Position numbers and translations under genes: made by a program
The notes under the pieces: model-generated
Told to the model about the DNA's origin: nothing
Database searches by the model: none
The model's input: only the letters and a program-made list of their open reading frames with translations
In this document: one piece after another, positions 8,587 through 20,100 of the stretch
Position numbering within the stretch: the first letter of the stretch is position 1
Layout: each line of letters opens with the position of its first letter
Assembly: GCF_003253565.1 (NCBI RefSeq)
Contig: NZ_QKUF01000005.1
Location: forward strand, 186,001 to 250,000
Direction: 5' to 3'
From: Thermosporothrix hazakensis
GTDB taxonomy: Bacteria; Chloroflexota; Ktedonobacteria; Ktedonobacterales; Ktedonobacteraceae
Length of the DNA: 64,000 nt

Positions 8587-9483
8587 CTAGACTTCGGTCG
8601 GCAAATCCTGACGTACTCCCCACTCGTTCCAGGAGCCATCATAATTGGTCAATCTGGGATAGCCAAGCATTGCAAGGCTAAAGAGGACCGTTGTTGCCGC
8701 CACACCGCCATTACAATACGCAACAACACGATTATCGGGCGCGACCCCCGCAGATTGAAATATCTGCTTGAGTTCATCATTGCTGCGAAACGTCCCGGTT
8801 ACGGGATCAATCAACTCCTCGCGAGGAATATTCAACGCCCCGGGGATATGGCCCGCCCGCCCGGCTCCACGAGTGACAGAGCCGTCATATTGTCCCTGAT
8901 CGCGTGCATCAATAAGCTGAATACCCTTCTGCCCGATCATCTTCAAAACGTCTTCGGCGGTAGCACGCAGTTCAGCCTGCACGCGTGGCGTAAAGGTCGC
9001 ACGCGAATACGAGGGAATGACGGTATCCAGAGGCCGCCCTTCGCGCTTCCACTTGGGCAACCCTCCATTGAGCACCACTACCCGCGTATGTCCATAGTAG
9101 CGTAACGCCCACCAGAGGCGCGTAGAGAACTGGGAAGCGGGATGAGCATCATAGGCAACTACAAGCGTCTGATCGCCAATGCCCAGGCGCTCCATTACCT
9201 CTGTGAAGCGTTCTGGCGGAGCAATCTGCGCCTCTACCGGATCGTCATGGTTCACGATGTCGCTGCTCCAATCGATATAGACCGCGCCAGGGATATGCTC
9301 CTGCTCATACTCATCGCGGGCACCGACATAGAGCGCGTCCTGTACTTTCTGACCTTGCTCGTTCTCCCGCTCAACGGTACGAACATAGCCACGCATATCA
9401 ACGATGCGAATCTGTGGGTCATGGAGATGCTCTTCAAGCCACGACGTTTCTACCAGAAATTGATTGCGTCCAGTCTCCAACAT
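8587..9483 (-). CDS. sseA: sulfurtransferase (tandem rhodanese)
   Basis: A protein of 298 residues made of two rhodanese domains (about 8-140 and 165-290). The C-terminal domain carries the active cysteine in CNGGVAAT; the N-terminal domain lacks it, as in thiosulfate and 3-mercaptopyruvate sulfurtransferases. GHIPGA occurs in both halves (EHIPGAVYID and GHIPGALNIP), with RLWWALRYYGH and NYDGSWNEW typical of the family. It moves sulfur from thiosulfate or mercaptopyruvate to an acceptor. The loop has Asn-Gly-Gly after the Cys rather than Gly-Ser/Thr-Gly, so the donor cannot be told. An AAAGGGGG ribosome site precedes the ATG. It is the middle gene of a three-gene operon with short gaps of 11 and 16 nt. 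Confidence 0.9.
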   Translation of the reverse strand: MLETGRNQFLVETSWLEEHLHDPQIRIVDMRGYVRTVERENEQGQKVQDALYVGARDEYEQEHIPGAVYIDWSSDIVNHDDPVEAQIAPPERFTEVMERLGIGDQTLVVAYDAHPASQFSTRLWWALRYYGHTRVVVLNGGLPKWKREGRPLDTVIPSYSRATFTPRVQAELRATAEDVLKMIGQKGIQLIDARDQGQYDGSVTRGAGRAGHIPGALNIPREELIDPVTGTFRSNDELKQIFQSAGVAPDNRVVAYCNGGVAATTVLFSLAMLGYPRLTNYDGSWNEWGVRQDLPTEV

Positions 9484-9494
9484 GAGCCCCCTTT

Positions 9495-10031
9495 CTATGC
9501 AAAGAGTCCAGATGCGTCTGGATTCTCAGTCCGAACGAAATGCGCATTGGCTCCGAATACCTTCATGGGTTTCACCTCAAGAATACGCATGGAGGAATTG
9601 GGCGTCTGCGTTGTCACAAAGCGCTGAATGGTCAGTCCTAACGGACGAGCAAGCACCAATGCCGCCGTTGAGGCCAGGATCACATTATTGGCGGTGCTAT
9701 ATGGACGTTTCAAGCGGGCAATTGTCATCGCCGCCAGACCAGACAGAATACCCGCAACCGCCAGATTCGTGCCGCAACGCTCATGAACAGCCATGTCTGG
9801 ATGAGTGGTACGCAACAGGTGCAGGGCCTCCTCTGCCGCAGGCAGAATCGCCTCCGTCGGCACATTGCCAAAGACAAAAAAACCGGCAGCAAACGAAATA
9901 CCGGAGAGGCGCACTTCTGGATATTGACGCGATAAGAGAACAATCGTCGCATGCTCTAGCGCATGGTTCTGCTTGACCGCTCCACCCAGAAATATCTGCT
10001 GTGTCGCTTGTGCAATCGGATTCATAAGCAT
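9495..10031 (-). CDS. DUF6391-like membrane protein
   Basis: A protein of about 178 residues with two or three hydrophobic segments and the conserved stretch NHALEHATI near the N-terminus, followed by GISFAAGFFVFG; I recognise this as the DUF6391 type, known mainly from cyanobacteria and Chloroflexota and without an assigned function. The ATG at 10031 has AAGGA upstream; a second ATG at 10025 is also possible, and a GTG lies at 10034. First gene of the operon with the sulfurtransferase and the APH-like kinase. Confidence 0.65.
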   Translation of the reverse strand: MLMNPIAQATQQIFLGGAVKQNHALEHATIVLLSRQYPEVRLSGISFAAGFFVFGNVPTEAILPAAEEALHLLRTTHPDMAVHERCGTNLAVAGILSGLAAMTIARLKRPYSTANNVILASTAALVLARPLGLTIQRFVTTQTPNSSMRILEVKPMKVFGANAHFVRTENPDASGLFA

Positions 10032-10081
10032 CACCAGATCCTTATAGAGTATTCGGACCAGGCTCTAACAGCCTGTCCTCA

Positions 10082-11503
10082 TCAAAGATAGGTTATAGAA
10101 AACACGACCACCTCATCACCAAAGTTGATTCGGTCTCCATCGTTCAAGACGACTGGATGCGTCAGCCGCATATTGTTCACGAAGGTGCCATTTGAGCTGC
10201 CCAGATCGGCCAGAATCCAGCGCCCATCTGCAAACCAGAGGCGAGCGTGGCGCCTCGAAACTGAAGGGCCCGCGATAATCAGATCGCATCCGTTTGTGCG
10301 CCCGATAGTTGTGATGACATCCTGATGGAACCGAAACGAGCGCCCGGCCATCGCGCCACTCTGAATCGTCAGCCGAGCCAGAGGAGCGCGTCCGGTATGG
10401 TCAGTATAACGATCATGAATCACATCGTTATCTGCCAGCTTATAGCCGCAATAGGTGCAAAAGTGTCGTGTTCGAGGGTTCAACGCCTCACAGCGGAAAC
10501 AGGTGATTGGCGCATCGGGAGGCAGTTGCGGACTACTCGTCGGCGGCAAAGAGCCAGAAACCCGAGGAATGTTTCCCGCAAGATCATATTGAATCGGGGT
10601 CCCAATCCGCCAATGACGCGAAACAGAGAGATTGCTTGCAGCCAGAGCGTTTACCAACGCTTCGATCAACGCTTCTGCCGTCTGGAAGCGATCAGCAGGC
10701 TGCTTCGCGGCCATCTTCGCGACGACATGGACAATCTGTGGCGGCACACCGGTCGCCAGCAACTGCTCAACGGGTAGAGGTTCATTGACGTGCTTCAGCG
10801 TGATCGACAGGGGATTTTCAGCAACAAAAGGAACACGTCCTGTCAGGCAATGAAAGAAGACGATCCCCAGAGAGTAAATATCACTCCGACGATCCACGGC
10901 CTGCCCTGTTCCCTGCTCAGGAGACATATACTGAGGGGTACCGATCCCGGTTCCAACGCGGGTAAGATTGGTTGTGCCCTCAAGAATCTTGGCAATGCCA
11001 AAATCCGAGAGCAACAAATGTCCATCTCTACGCAAAAGCATATTTGCAGGCTTCACATCACGATGCACAATGCCATTGCGATGGGCACAATCCAGCCCCT
11101 CGGCAGCCTGAATAATGAAGTCTGCCGCTTCCTGCACGGACATAGGTTTCTTGAGACGGTCCTTGAGCGTTCCCCCATCAACATACTCCATCACGATATA
11201 GGTAATACCGTCTGTTTCCCCAAAATCATGTATCTGAACAATATTAGGATGAGCAAGCTTGGCAACAGAACGCGCCTCCTGTTCAAATCGCTTGATAAAA
11301 ACAGGCTCACGCGCATGATATGCCGGTAACACCTTTACGGCAACATAACGGTCGAGGGTGGGCTGATACGCTTTAAACACGGAGGCCATACCACCGGCAC
11401 CGATTCGTTCTACAATCCGAAAGGAACCGAGAGTCTTTCCAATAAGTGCACTGGCATCGTCTCCCTCAGCCGCTCGACGAGGATAAACGTTCTCTGGTTG
11501 CAT
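10082..11503 (-). CDS. Ser/Thr protein kinase with zinc finger and C-terminal FHA domain
   Basis: A protein of 473 residues from the chosen start. The kinase domain spans about 25-290: GAGGMASVF loop, Lys57 in VAVKVL, HRD at 147-149, DFG at 167-169, GTPQYMSPEQ. Then a linker, a zinc finger with CFRC (335-338) and CTYC (349-352), and an FHA domain (about 376-473) with GR (401-402), SRRHA (416-420) and SSNGT (436-440), the phosphothreonine-binding residues. No membrane helix is present, so it is cytosolic. FHA-kinase proteins usually bind their own or partner phosphothreonines. The frame is open to 11578, but the first 25 codons look non-coding and the ATG at 11503 follows GAGGGAG; hence this start. 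Confidence 0.93.
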   Translation of the reverse strand: MQPENVYPRRAAEGDDASALIGKTLGSFRIVERIGAGGMASVFKAYQPTLDRYVAVKVLPAYHAREPVFIKRFEQEARSVAKLAHPNIVQIHDFGETDGITYIVMEYVDGGTLKDRLKKPMSVQEAADFIIQAAEGLDCAHRNGIVHRDVKPANMLLRRDGHLLLSDFGIAKILEGTTNLTRVGTGIGTPQYMSPEQGTGQAVDRRSDIYSLGIVFFHCLTGRVPFVAENPLSITLKHVNEPLPVEQLLATGVPPQIVHVVAKMAAKQPADRFQTAEALIEALVNALAASNLSVSRHWRIGTPIQYDLAGNIPRVSGSLPPTSSPQLPPDAPITCFRCEALNPRTRHFCTYCGYKLADNDVIHDRYTDHTGRAPLARLTIQSGAMAGRSFRFHQDVITTIGRTNGCDLIIAGPSVSRRHARLWFADGRWILADLGSSNGTFVNNMRLTHPVVLNDGDRINFGDEVVVFSITYL

Positions 11504-11726
11504 ACCCCTGACAACTCCCTCTGTTTCTGCCCTTTTTCTCTCACTCTCGCGACACGCTGTGTGCCCGCTCCCCGCCATAGCTGGCAGAGAGGGGCACTCG
11601 TCTCCAGTAGAAAAGACAGAATCTGCGGCAATAGGCAGAAGCAGAACTGTGATGAAAGGACAGTGTTGCTTTTTCTACTTGATTATACAGATTAGAACGT
11701 TCCCTGTCGAGGGAGATCAAACCCTT

Positions 11727-12965
11727 TTAGCCTTCAAGCAACAGCGTTTCAGGGTCTTCAAGCAGCTCCTTGACCTTCACCAGGAACCGCACAGCTTCAC
11801 TACCGTCAACAATGCGATGATCGTATGAGAGTGCCAGATACATCATCGGGCGAATCACAATCTGGCCATCAACAACAACAGGTCGCTCTTCAATTTTGTG
11901 CATCCCTAGAATGCCAACCTGTGGACCGTTTAAAATAGGCGTTGAAAGCAGAGAGCCAAAAACGCCACCGTTTGTAATAGTAAACGTGCCACCCTGCAGT
12001 TCTTCCAGGGTCAGCTTACCAGAACGTGCCCGTTTCGCCAGATCAGCAACATCACGCTCTATCTCCGCAAAGCTCTTCCGATCTGCATCGCGCACTACCG
12101 GGACAATCAGCCCTTCCTCAGCGCCAACTGCGATCCCGATATCATAGTAGTGCTTGATAACCATTTCGTTGCCCTGGATCTCTGCGTTCAGACGAGGGAA
12201 GGCCTTCAATGCCCCAACGACGGCCTTTGTGAAGAACGACATGAAGCCCAACGAGACATTATACTTCTCCTTAAATGCCTCTTTGCGCCGCTTACGAACA
12301 TCCATAATCGCGCTCATATCGACCTCATTAAAGGTCGTCAACATGGCTGCCGTATGCTGCGCTTCTACCAGCCGTTGCGCGATCGTCTGTCTCCGCCGCG
12401 ACATACGCACACGCTCCTCACGCCGATATGGCGACTCGGGCGCCATCAGTGGCGGAGCAGCAGGGCGTGGCGGTGTTGGCCTCTCCGGCGGGGGCGGAGG
12501 TGCCGTCACAGGAGCAGTGGGCTGTTGCGCGTTCTGTTCAAGGTACTGAATGACATCCTCTTTGGTCACTCGACCATGCGGGCTGCTCCCCTTGATCTGG
12601 GAGATATCCACATTATGTTCAGCCGCGATACGCCGTGCCAGGGGCGAGGGCGGACGCTGATTCTCGCTGACAGTAGCAGCGGGCTGAGGTTTCTCGACTT
12701 CTCCAGGAGGAGCCGCAGCCGGTTGCGCAGCCTCACCGATCAAGCCAATCACCTCACCGATTCCGACGGTGTCGCCTTCATACTTCAGAATCTTTTGCAG
12801 CACACCATCCTGATCGGCGGAGACCTCCACGTTGACCTTATCCGTTTCCAGTTCGGCCAGGGTTTCGCCGCTCCGAACTGGATCACCTTCCTTTTTTAGC
12901 CAGGATGCAATAGTTGCATCGACAATTGATTCACCCAGTGATGGTACACGAATTTCAGTGGACAT
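11727..12965 (-). CDS. sucB: 2-oxoglutarate dehydrogenase E2, dihydrolipoyl succinyltransferase
   Basis: A protein of 412 residues with a lipoyl domain (1-80; lipoylated Lys43 in ETDKVNVE), a proline-rich linker, a peripheral subunit-binding domain (about 103-140, [14 protein letters not shown]), a second Ala/Pro-rich linker and the catalytic core with DHRIVDG near the C-terminus. It transfers the succinyl group from lipoamide to CoA in the TCA cycle. Its start overlaps the last codons of sucA by 11 nt, so the two are translated as one operon. The E3 subunit (lpd) is not in the window. It could serve a related 2-oxoacid complex, but the neighbouring E1 favours 2-oxoglutarate. Confidence 0.95.
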   Translation of the reverse strand: MSTEIRVPSLGESIVDATIASWLKKEGDPVRSGETLAELETDKVNVEVSADQDGVLQKILKYEGDTVGIGEVIGLIGEAAQPAAAPPGEVEKPQPAATVSENQRPPSPLARRIAAEHNVDISQIKGSSPHGRVTKEDVIQYLEQNAQQPTAPVTAPPPPPERPTPPRPAAPPLMAPESPYRREERVRMSRRRQTIAQRLVEAQHTAAMLTTFNEVDMSAIMDVRKRRKEAFKEKYNVSLGFMSFFTKAVVGALKAFPRLNAEIQGNEMVIKHYYDIGIAVGAEEGLIVPVVRDADRKSFAEIERDVADLAKRARSGKLTLEELQGGTFTITNGGVFGSLLSTPILNGPQVGILGMHKIEERPVVVDGQIVIRPMMYLALSYDHRIVDGSEAVRFLVKVKELLEDPETLLLEG

Positions 12966-15795
12966 GCTTTCCTCCGGTCTGTTTTACTGGTAAGCCGGAG
13001 GCTTCCGCTACAATGCGTTCCTGTTCGGCAACATGCATATCGAGATAGCCAACAGCGGGGCTGGCATGCTCGGGACGAGAAACAACTTTTATCTCTAAAG
13101 ACTGGCCTACAAGGTTTGCAAGATGCGGATACATATAACTCCAGGCTCCCATATTACGAGGTTCTTCCTGCACCCAGATAATTTCTCGAGCATTCGGGTA
13201 CTGCTCCAAAACCTGCTTCAATCTGCGGGCAGGGAAGGGATAGAGCAGCTCAACTCGCACAATCGCCGTATCGTCGCTATGCGCACGGCTCTCATGCGTC
13301 AGCAGATCGATCGCGATCTTGCCGCTACAGAGTAAGATGCGGCTGATCTGTTCTCGGTGTTCCTGCGCTTTCTGGTCATCGATCACCGGCTGGAAGGAAC
13401 CATGTACCAGATCCTGTAAGCGGGATGTTGAGAGCGGATGACGCAACAGACTTTTCGGCGTCATCACCACCAGCGGGCGCGGATACCGTTCTAGAAGATG
13501 CGCCTGCAAACGCAGTAAATGGAAGTACTGCGCCGCAGTCGTACAATTCGCTACACGCCAGTTGTCGTCCGCAGCCAATTGCAGAAAGCGTTCCAGACGG
13601 GCGCTGGAATGCTCAGCTCCACCTCCTTCATAACCGTGAGGAAGCAATAAAACAAGAGATGAGTCCTGCCGCCACTTGGCACGTCCGGCGGCGATAAATT
13701 GATCGATAATCACCTGAGCCACGTTAGCAAAGTCACCGTACTGGGCCTCCCAGAGCACCAGGGCATCCTGCGCACGCACGCTATAGCCATACTCGAAGCC
13801 CAATACCCCGGCCTCACTCAATGGGCTGTTAAAAATGGAGAACGACGCCCGGGCATCCGAGAGGTGCTGCAACGGGATATAGACGCTGTTATCATCCTGA
13901 CTGTGCAGCACAGCGTGGCGATGCCCAAACGTGCCCCGTTCGGAGTCCTGACCGGTCAGGCGAATCGGTGTGCCATCAGCCAGAATAGATGCAAAGGCCA
14001 GCGCTTCGGCCTGCCCCCAGTCAATCCCGCCCTCCGGGCCAAGCGTATTCGCACGACGCTGCAAAATGCGGGCCAGCTTGGGATGAGGCTGAAAATCTTT
14101 TGGCCAGGTCAGCAGTTCCTCATTATATGTAATGATCTGTTTCTCGCTGAGGGGCGGCGGAACGAGGTCCTCATCATCAAGCGTCACCTCTTGCTTCGGC
14201 AGGTTGTTGGCCTCGGCCTTGATGCCATAGACACCGTGCTCGGCTTCTTTCTTCGCTCGCTCCAGCACCTCATATGCCTCACTCACCTGCGCCCGGGCCT
14301 CTTCCTCGGTCAGCACACCCTCCTTAATCAGGCGACGCGCCAGCAGCTCACGAACCGTCGGGTGCTCGCGGATCAGCTCATACATATGGGGCTGCGTAAA
14401 GGCGGGCTCATCTCCCTCGTTATGGCCCCACCGCCGATAGCCAACCAGATCAATCAACACATCCTTATGGAACTGGTCTCGATAGGCATGGGCGATACGA
14501 ACAGCGGTCAAACAGGCATAGGGATCATCGGCATTAACATGAATGATAGGAATATTGAAGCCTTTCGCCAGATCGCTGGCAAACAGTGTAGAGCGTGAGT
14601 CGCTTGGTTCCGTTGTAAAGCCAAGCTGATTATTAACGATAATATGAATCGTGCCGCCAACCCAGTAACCGCGCAAATGCCAGAGGTTCAGGGTTTCTGC
14701 AACAATTCCTTCGCCCGGGAAAGCAGCATCACCGTGTATCAGGATGGGAAGCGTATCATCAACGTCCAACAGAGGAGAACCAACCACGGAACGGATCTCC
14801 TGCGATGCGCGCGCCATGCCCTCAATCACGGGATCCACAAATTCAAGGTGACTCGGGTTCGGAGCAAGGGTGACTTTCAGCCCAACAGAGGCACTTTCAC
14901 CCAGGATCTGTTCAGCGCCCAGATGATACTTCACATCCCCCGACCAGCCATGCCCGAAACTATCGGTCAGCATGGAATTCTCATCCAGTTTGGTATGCGC
15001 GAATTTCGCCAGGATCTCGGCATAGGGTCGCCCCAGGATATGGGCCAGTACACTCAGACGGCCCCGGTGTGCCATCCCGATCATTACGTTTTTGGTCTCT
15101 GAGTCGATGGCAGCCGAGATAATCTCATCCAGCATAGGGACAAGAACATCCGTGCCCTCAATCGAGAAGCGCTTCTGCCCGGGGAACGTTTTATGCAGAT
15201 AGCGTTCAAATGCTTCAACCTGAGTCAGGCGTTTCAGCAGGCGCTTCGCATCCTGTGGACCGGGGTCTCTATGGAAGAGCCGCAAGCCAACAGCGTCGCG
15301 GAGCCAGCTACGCTCATCAGGGCTTTTCACTTGATCAAATTCATAACTAATAGTGCCAGAATACATCGCACGAAGCGCATTGATCGCTTCCAGTGCGTTA
15401 CTGGCCCCCTCAGCAGCATGACCACCGATCACCGTAGGCGGCATCTTCGCCAGAATATCGTTCGTCAGGCCATAGGTTTCCGGCAATAGAGCGGGATCGC
15501 CTAACGGTTCACTCCCAAGAGGATCAAGGTGTGCGCCAAGATGTCCACGTTCACGAATGGCATGAGCAAGGGCCGAAGCCTGCACGATGTTCTTGACATC
15601 CTCTACAGGTACATAGCCAAGCGCCGCCCGGCCTTCAGCAGCCTGCGACGTGGCCTGCGCCTCCTGTTCAGGTCGCCAGGAATCAAAAACGGCCCTGGTG
15701 GCCTCGTCAACAGATAGGGGGTCATGCTTATACCGTTCGTATAACTCCAGAACATATCCGGCATTGGGTCCATAAAAAGCTTTTAAGTTGTACAT
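12955..15795 (-). CDS. sucA: 2-oxoglutarate dehydrogenase E1, thiamine-diphosphate dependent
   Basis: A protein of 946 residues, the usual length for the SucA/OdhA family. Seen: the N-terminal segment that binds E2, [18 protein letters not shown] within the ThDP-binding region, [21 protein letters not shown], and the transketolase-like C-terminal half with [14 protein letters not shown]. It decarboxylates 2-oxoglutarate and passes the succinyl group to the lipoyl arm of SucB, encoded next. The ATG at 15795 has AAAGGA 5 nt upstream. It is divergent from the alaX-ileS transcription unit. Confidence 0.97.
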   Translation of the reverse strand: MYNLKAFYGPNAGYVLELYERYKHDPLSVDEATRAVFDSWRPEQEAQATSQAAEGRAALGYVPVEDVKNIVQASALAHAIRERGHLGAHLDPLGSEPLGDPALLPETYGLTNDILAKMPPTVIGGHAAEGASNALEAINALRAMYSGTISYEFDQVKSPDERSWLRDAVGLRLFHRDPGPQDAKRLLKRLTQVEAFERYLHKTFPGQKRFSIEGTDVLVPMLDEIISAAIDSETKNVMIGMAHRGRLSVLAHILGRPYAEILAKFAHTKLDENSMLTDSFGHGWSGDVKYHLGAEQILGESASVGLKVTLAPNPSHLEFVDPVIEGMARASQEIRSVVGSPLLDVDDTLPILIHGDAAFPGEGIVAETLNLWHLRGYWVGGTIHIIVNNQLGFTTEPSDSRSTLFASDLAKGFNIPIIHVNADDPYACLTAVRIAHAYRDQFHKDVLIDLVGYRRWGHNEGDEPAFTQPHMYELIREHPTVRELLARRLIKEGVLTEEEARAQVSEAYEVLERAKKEAEHGVYGIKAEANNLPKQEVTLDDEDLVPPPLSEKQIITYNEELLTWPKDFQPHPKLARILQRRANTLGPEGGIDWGQAEALAFASILADGTPIRLTGQDSERGTFGHRHAVLHSQDDNSVYIPLQHLSDARASFSIFNSPLSEAGVLGFEYGYSVRAQDALVLWEAQYGDFANVAQVIIDQFIAAGRAKWRQDSSLVLLLPHGYEGGGAEHSSARLERFLQLAADDNWRVANCTTAAQYFHLLRLQAHLLERYPRPLVVMTPKSLLRHPLSTSRLQDLVHGSFQPVIDDQKAQEHREQISRILLCSGKIAIDLLTHESRAHSDDTAIVRVELLYPFPARRLKQVLEQYPNAREIIWVQEEPRNMGAWSYMYPHLANLVGQSLEIKVVSRPEHASPAVGYLDMHVAEQERIVAEASGLPVKQTGGKHVH

Positions 15796-16032
15796 AACGT
15801 TCCTTTTTACGTTGACACAAGTACCGCTTTTAGCTCTTATCTCAAAGCAAAGCTCACCATCGAGTAGGTTGCTTGTGTCTGATTTACAGCTTGTTTTCTA
15901 CCCACCCCTATGGTATCATAGCTGTGCGAGACATTGAATATTTACAAACAAATAATCCTACCAACTGTTATAACGAACACCATAGTATACCCGTTACAGA
16001 ATTACTGAGGCAAGCAAAAAACAGTCTGCCCG

Positions 16033-16320
16033 GTAATTGAAAAGGCTAAGATGGAGCCAGTAGACTCGCTCTTTCTCTGGTGCAGAGAGTCCGGGGTTGG
16101 TGCGACCGGAACCAGAAAGCAAGTCGAATATCACTCCAGAGCCGCTCTGCTGAAAACAGAAGAGTAAGCAGCGCCGGAGCCTCCCCGTTATCAGAGAGGA
16201 TGTAATCCAGATCCTGGAATACGCGAAACGAAGTGAGCCAGTGCCTCATTGCCTGGCTAAACAGGGTGGTACCGCGGGAGCTCCTCTCGTCCCTTGATAG
16301 GGAGAGGGGCTTTTTTTATT
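16033..16320 (+). promoter_or_regulatory. T-box leader, isoleucine-type
   Basis: The T-box sequence AGGGTGGTACCGCGG lies at 16263-16277, followed by a GC-rich terminator hairpin and a T-run (16278-16318). Upstream, Stem I is recognisable by CAGAGAG and CCGGGGTTGGTG in its distal part and by GAATATCAC in the specifier region, which gives ATC (Ile) at 16130-16132. T-boxes sense uncharged tRNA by codon-anticodon pairing. The codon agrees with the downstream ileS, so both alaX and ileS are expected to be induced by isoleucine shortage. Stem I limits are approximate. Confidence 0.88.
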
Positions 16321-16349
16321 GGTTCTGTAGTCTCAGAGAGGTACACAGC

Positions 16350-17075
16350 ATGGAGAAAACAAAGCTGATCTACCACACAAACAGCTACACCTATGAATGT
16401 ACGGCCCGTGTTGTTGCGGTTGAAGGCGATGCCATCGCACTCGATGCCACTGTGTTCTATCCCGGGGGCGGCGGGCAAATGGCTGACCGTGGTTCCATTT
16501 CATGGGGTAATGGCGACTACGAGGGCAATGTCATCGCCCTGAGCAAGCGCAATGACGTGATATGGCACGTGCTTGATTGCAGCCCTCCAGCGGTTGGCAC
16601 CGAAGTAGTGGGCACCATCGACTGGATGTTCCGCTACAAAATGATGCGCACACATACCGCTCTCCATATTCTCTGTGGCACAATCTGGAAAGAATTTGGC
16701 GTCCAGGTAACCGGCGGGCAAATGTATCCCGACCGCGCTCGCATGGACTTCGCAATAGATAATCTGGATAAAGAACGCATTGCCTATATCGAAACGAAAA
16801 TCAATGAAGCGGTAGAAGCCGATTATCCGATACGGGTCTATACCCTGCCCCGGGAAAAGGCGTTTGCAATTCCTGATCTGGTACGCACTAAAATTAATTT
16901 GCTTCCGCCTATGATTGAGGAAGTTCGCATAGTGGAGATCGTCGGGCTCGACCTGCAAGCGGACGGCGGAACACATGTCAACCATACAAAAGAAGTCGGC
17001 CATATCTATATCACAAAGGCTGAGAACAAAGGCCGCATCAATAAACGTCTGGAAATCGTGCTCGGCGAAGGCTAA
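16350..17075 (+). CDS. AlaX-like alanyl-tRNA editing protein
   Basis: A protein of 241 residues homologous to the editing half of AlaRS. Seen: FYPGGGGQMADRG near the N-terminus, the zinc motif HTALH (HxxxH) and, near the C-terminus, ADGGTHVNHTKEVG. In AlaRS the second zinc pair comes from CxxxH; here Asp stands at the Cys position and only the His remains, a variation I believe occurs in some free-standing AlaX proteins. Such proteins hydrolyse mischarged Ser- or Gly-tRNA(Ala). The frame is open from 16233 through the T-box terminator, but the ATG at 16350 follows GAGAGGT and starts at the conserved N-terminus. Being between an Ile-type T-box and ileS, it might instead edit a tRNA mischarged by this unusual IleRS; that is speculation. 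Confidence 0.85.
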   Translation: MEKTKLIYHTNSYTYECTARVVAVEGDAIALDATVFYPGGGGQMADRGSISWGNGDYEGNVIALSKRNDVIWHVLDCSPPAVGTEVVGTIDWMFRYKMMRTHTALHILCGTIWKEFGVQVTGGQMYPDRARMDFAIDNLDKERIAYIETKINEAVEADYPIRVYTLPREKAFAIPDLVRTKINLLPPMIEEVRIVEIVGLDLQADGGTHVNHTKEVGHIYITKAENKGRINKRLEIVLGEG

Positions 17076-17159
17076 TCGTTCTCACGATCACTCGCACTTA
17101 TCCTTTTTCTTTATACAGTTGCACCTTTTCGCTTCCCACAAGGTGCAAAGGAGGTCACT

Positions 17160-20100
17160 TTGTCAGTTACATCATCCGTTTTCAAGCCTGTGCTCGGGGC
17201 TGATAAGGTAGAGTATCCCAAACTGGAACAATCAATCCAGCAATGGTGGGATCAGCACAATATCCGTCAGCAATACATCAAACGCAATGAGAACAGCGAG
17301 AAGCGCTATTCGTTCCTCGATGGTCCCATTACAGCAAATAACCCAATGGGCGTCCACCACGCCTGGGGTCGCACCTATAAGGACATCTATCAGCGCTTCA
17401 AGACCATGCAGGGCTACAAGCAGCGCTATCAGAACGGCTTCGACTGCCAGGGACTCTGGGTTGAAGTTGAGGTGGAAAAAGAGCTCGGCCTGAAGACCAA
17501 GCGGGATATCGAGGAGTTCGGAATTGCCCGCTTTGTCGAACGCTGTAAGGAGCGCGTGTTCCGTTTCGCGAAAGTGCAGATGGAGCAATCCATCCGCCTG
17601 GGCTACTGGATGGACTGGGGCAACGACTATTACACGCTCAGCGATGAAAACAACTATACTATCTGGTACTTTCTGAAGAAGTGCAAAGAGCGTGGCCTGA
17701 TCTACAAAGGACGCGATGTGATGCCCTGGTGTCCTCGCTGTGCCACCGGCATCTCGAATATGGAGATGGAATCTGAGGGCTATAAGGAGACCACGCACCT
17801 GAGCCTGTATGTCCGTTTCCCGCTGGTTGACCGCCCGGGTGAATACCTGCTGGCCTGGACCACCACACCCTGGACGCTGACCTCAAACGTGGCCGCTGCC
17901 GTGCATCCTGATCTGCCCTACGTTCGCGTTGAGCAGGATGGCGAGTTCTATTACCTCGCTGAAGAGCTGCTGCCGGTTCTGAAGATGCTCAAGGGACGCG
18001 ACAAGGGCGAGTATCGCGTGACCGAAACCCTCAAAGGCAGCGATATGGTTGGCTGGAAATATCGTGGCCCCTTTGATGAGCTGCCCGCCGCGCAGGGCGT
18101 CGAGCACCGGGTGATCCCCTGGAAAGATGTCAGCGCAACCGAGGGTACTGGCATTGTCCATATCGCTCCGGGCTGTGGTCGCGAGGACTTCGGCCTCGGT
18201 AAAGAGTTCAATCTGGCCGTGATCGCTCCCGTCGATGAGTCAGGCGTCTATGTGGACGGCTTTGACTGGCTGACCGGGCAGAAAGCCTCGGAGGTTGCAC
18301 AGCAGATCGCCGAGAACCTGACGCAGAAAGGGATGCTCTATCGCCCGCAAAACTACCGCCACCGCTACCCGACCTGCTGGCGCTGTAAGACAGAACTCAT
18401 CTTCCGGCTGGTTGATGAGTGGTTCATCTCGATGGATCAGTTGCGCTATGAGATCATGGAAGTGGTCAAAAAGATCACCTGGCTGCCCTCATGGGGCTTT
18501 GACCGAGAGATGGACTGGCTACAAAACATGGACGACTGGATGATCTCCAAGAAGCGCTACTGGGGTCTGGCACTGCCTATCTTTGACTGTCCGAAGTGCG
18601 GTACCTTCGAGGTGATCGGCAGCAAAGAGGAGCTTAAAGAGCGCGCCGTCTCCGGGTGGGAGGAATTCGACGGCCATAGCCCACATCGCCCCTGGATCGA
18701 TGCCGTGAAGATCAAGTGTCAGAACTGTGGCACGGAAGTCTCACGCATTAAAGACGTCGGCAACCCGTGGCTCGATGCCGGTATCGTTCCCTTCTCGACA
18801 CTTGGCTACCGCACCAATCCCGAATACTGGAAGCAGTGGTTCCCGGCAAACTTTGTCACCGAGTCCTTCCCTGGCCAGTTCAGGAACTGGTTCTACTCGA
18901 TGCTGGTCATGAGCACCGTGCTTGAGCAGACCAATCCCTTTGAAACGCTCTTTGGCTATGCGCTGGTCTATGGTGAGGATGGCACCCCGATGCACAAATC
19001 GAAGGGCAATCTGGTGATCTTCGATGATGCTGCGGAACGTGTCGGTTCCGATGCCATGCGCTGGCTCTATACAAACCATGTGCCCGAGCAGAATCTGAAC
19101 TTCCCCAACATCCCCACCAGGGAGGATATGGAGAAGGCCGAGCAGATGGGCGTTCCCGTGCGTCTGAGCGAGAAATGGATGCAGGTGCGCAAGACCATTG
19201 ATAAGATCTGGAACGTGTACTGGTTCTTTGTGACCTATGCCAACATCGACCAGTTCGATCCGACAGCCTATCAGCTTGCACCTGAGAAGCGCAGCGAGCT
19301 GGATCGCTGGATTCTCTCTGAGCTACAGGAAGTGATCCGCACCGTCACACATGGGCTGGAACACTATGACACAATCAAGCCAGGCGCAGCCATTCAAGAG
19401 TTTGTGGACGATCTGTCAAACTGGTACCTGCGCCGAAGCCGAGAGCGCATCTGGAAATCGACGCTCGATGACGATAAGCTCTCAGCCTATCTGACACTCT
19501 ATGAGTGCCTGACAACCCTTGTCACACTGCTTGCGCCATTTATGCCGTTCGTCACCGAGGAACTGTACCAGAATCTCGTGCGCAGCGTCAACAAAGCGGC
19601 TCCGCTCAGCGTTCATCTTTGTGATTGGCCCGTTGCCCGCGAAGAACTGGTCGATGAGCAGCTTGAAAAAGAAACCCATCTTGTAATGCGAGTGGTCGGA
19701 CTGGGTCGCGCGGCCCGTGAAAAGGCACAGATCCGCGTACGTCAGCCGCTGCATGCACTACACGTTCGTGTGACCAGCCCCGAGGAAGAGGAAGCCATTC
19801 TCCGCCTGAAAGAGCAGGTGCTTGAAGAGCTGAACATCAAGGAACTGAAGCTGATGAGCGGCGATAGCGATATGCTGGCATATACACTGAAGCCGCAGGC
19901 AAAGGTACTCGGTCCCAGATATGGCGCTCTGGTGCAGAAGATCATTGTTCATTTTAAGAACCTTGATACGCTCGATACGCAGAAAGCCGCCCAGCAGCTT
20001 AACGCCAGCGGAGAGCTGACCATCACCGTTAGCGATCAGAGCGTAACCCTCACTCCGGAAGAGGTACAGGTCATCTCGACCGCTCGCCCCGGCTATGTCA

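Noticed and set aside
16046..16249. Open frame on the minus strand over the ileS leader
   Set aside because: Lies wholly inside the T-box leader; opposite-strand chance frame.
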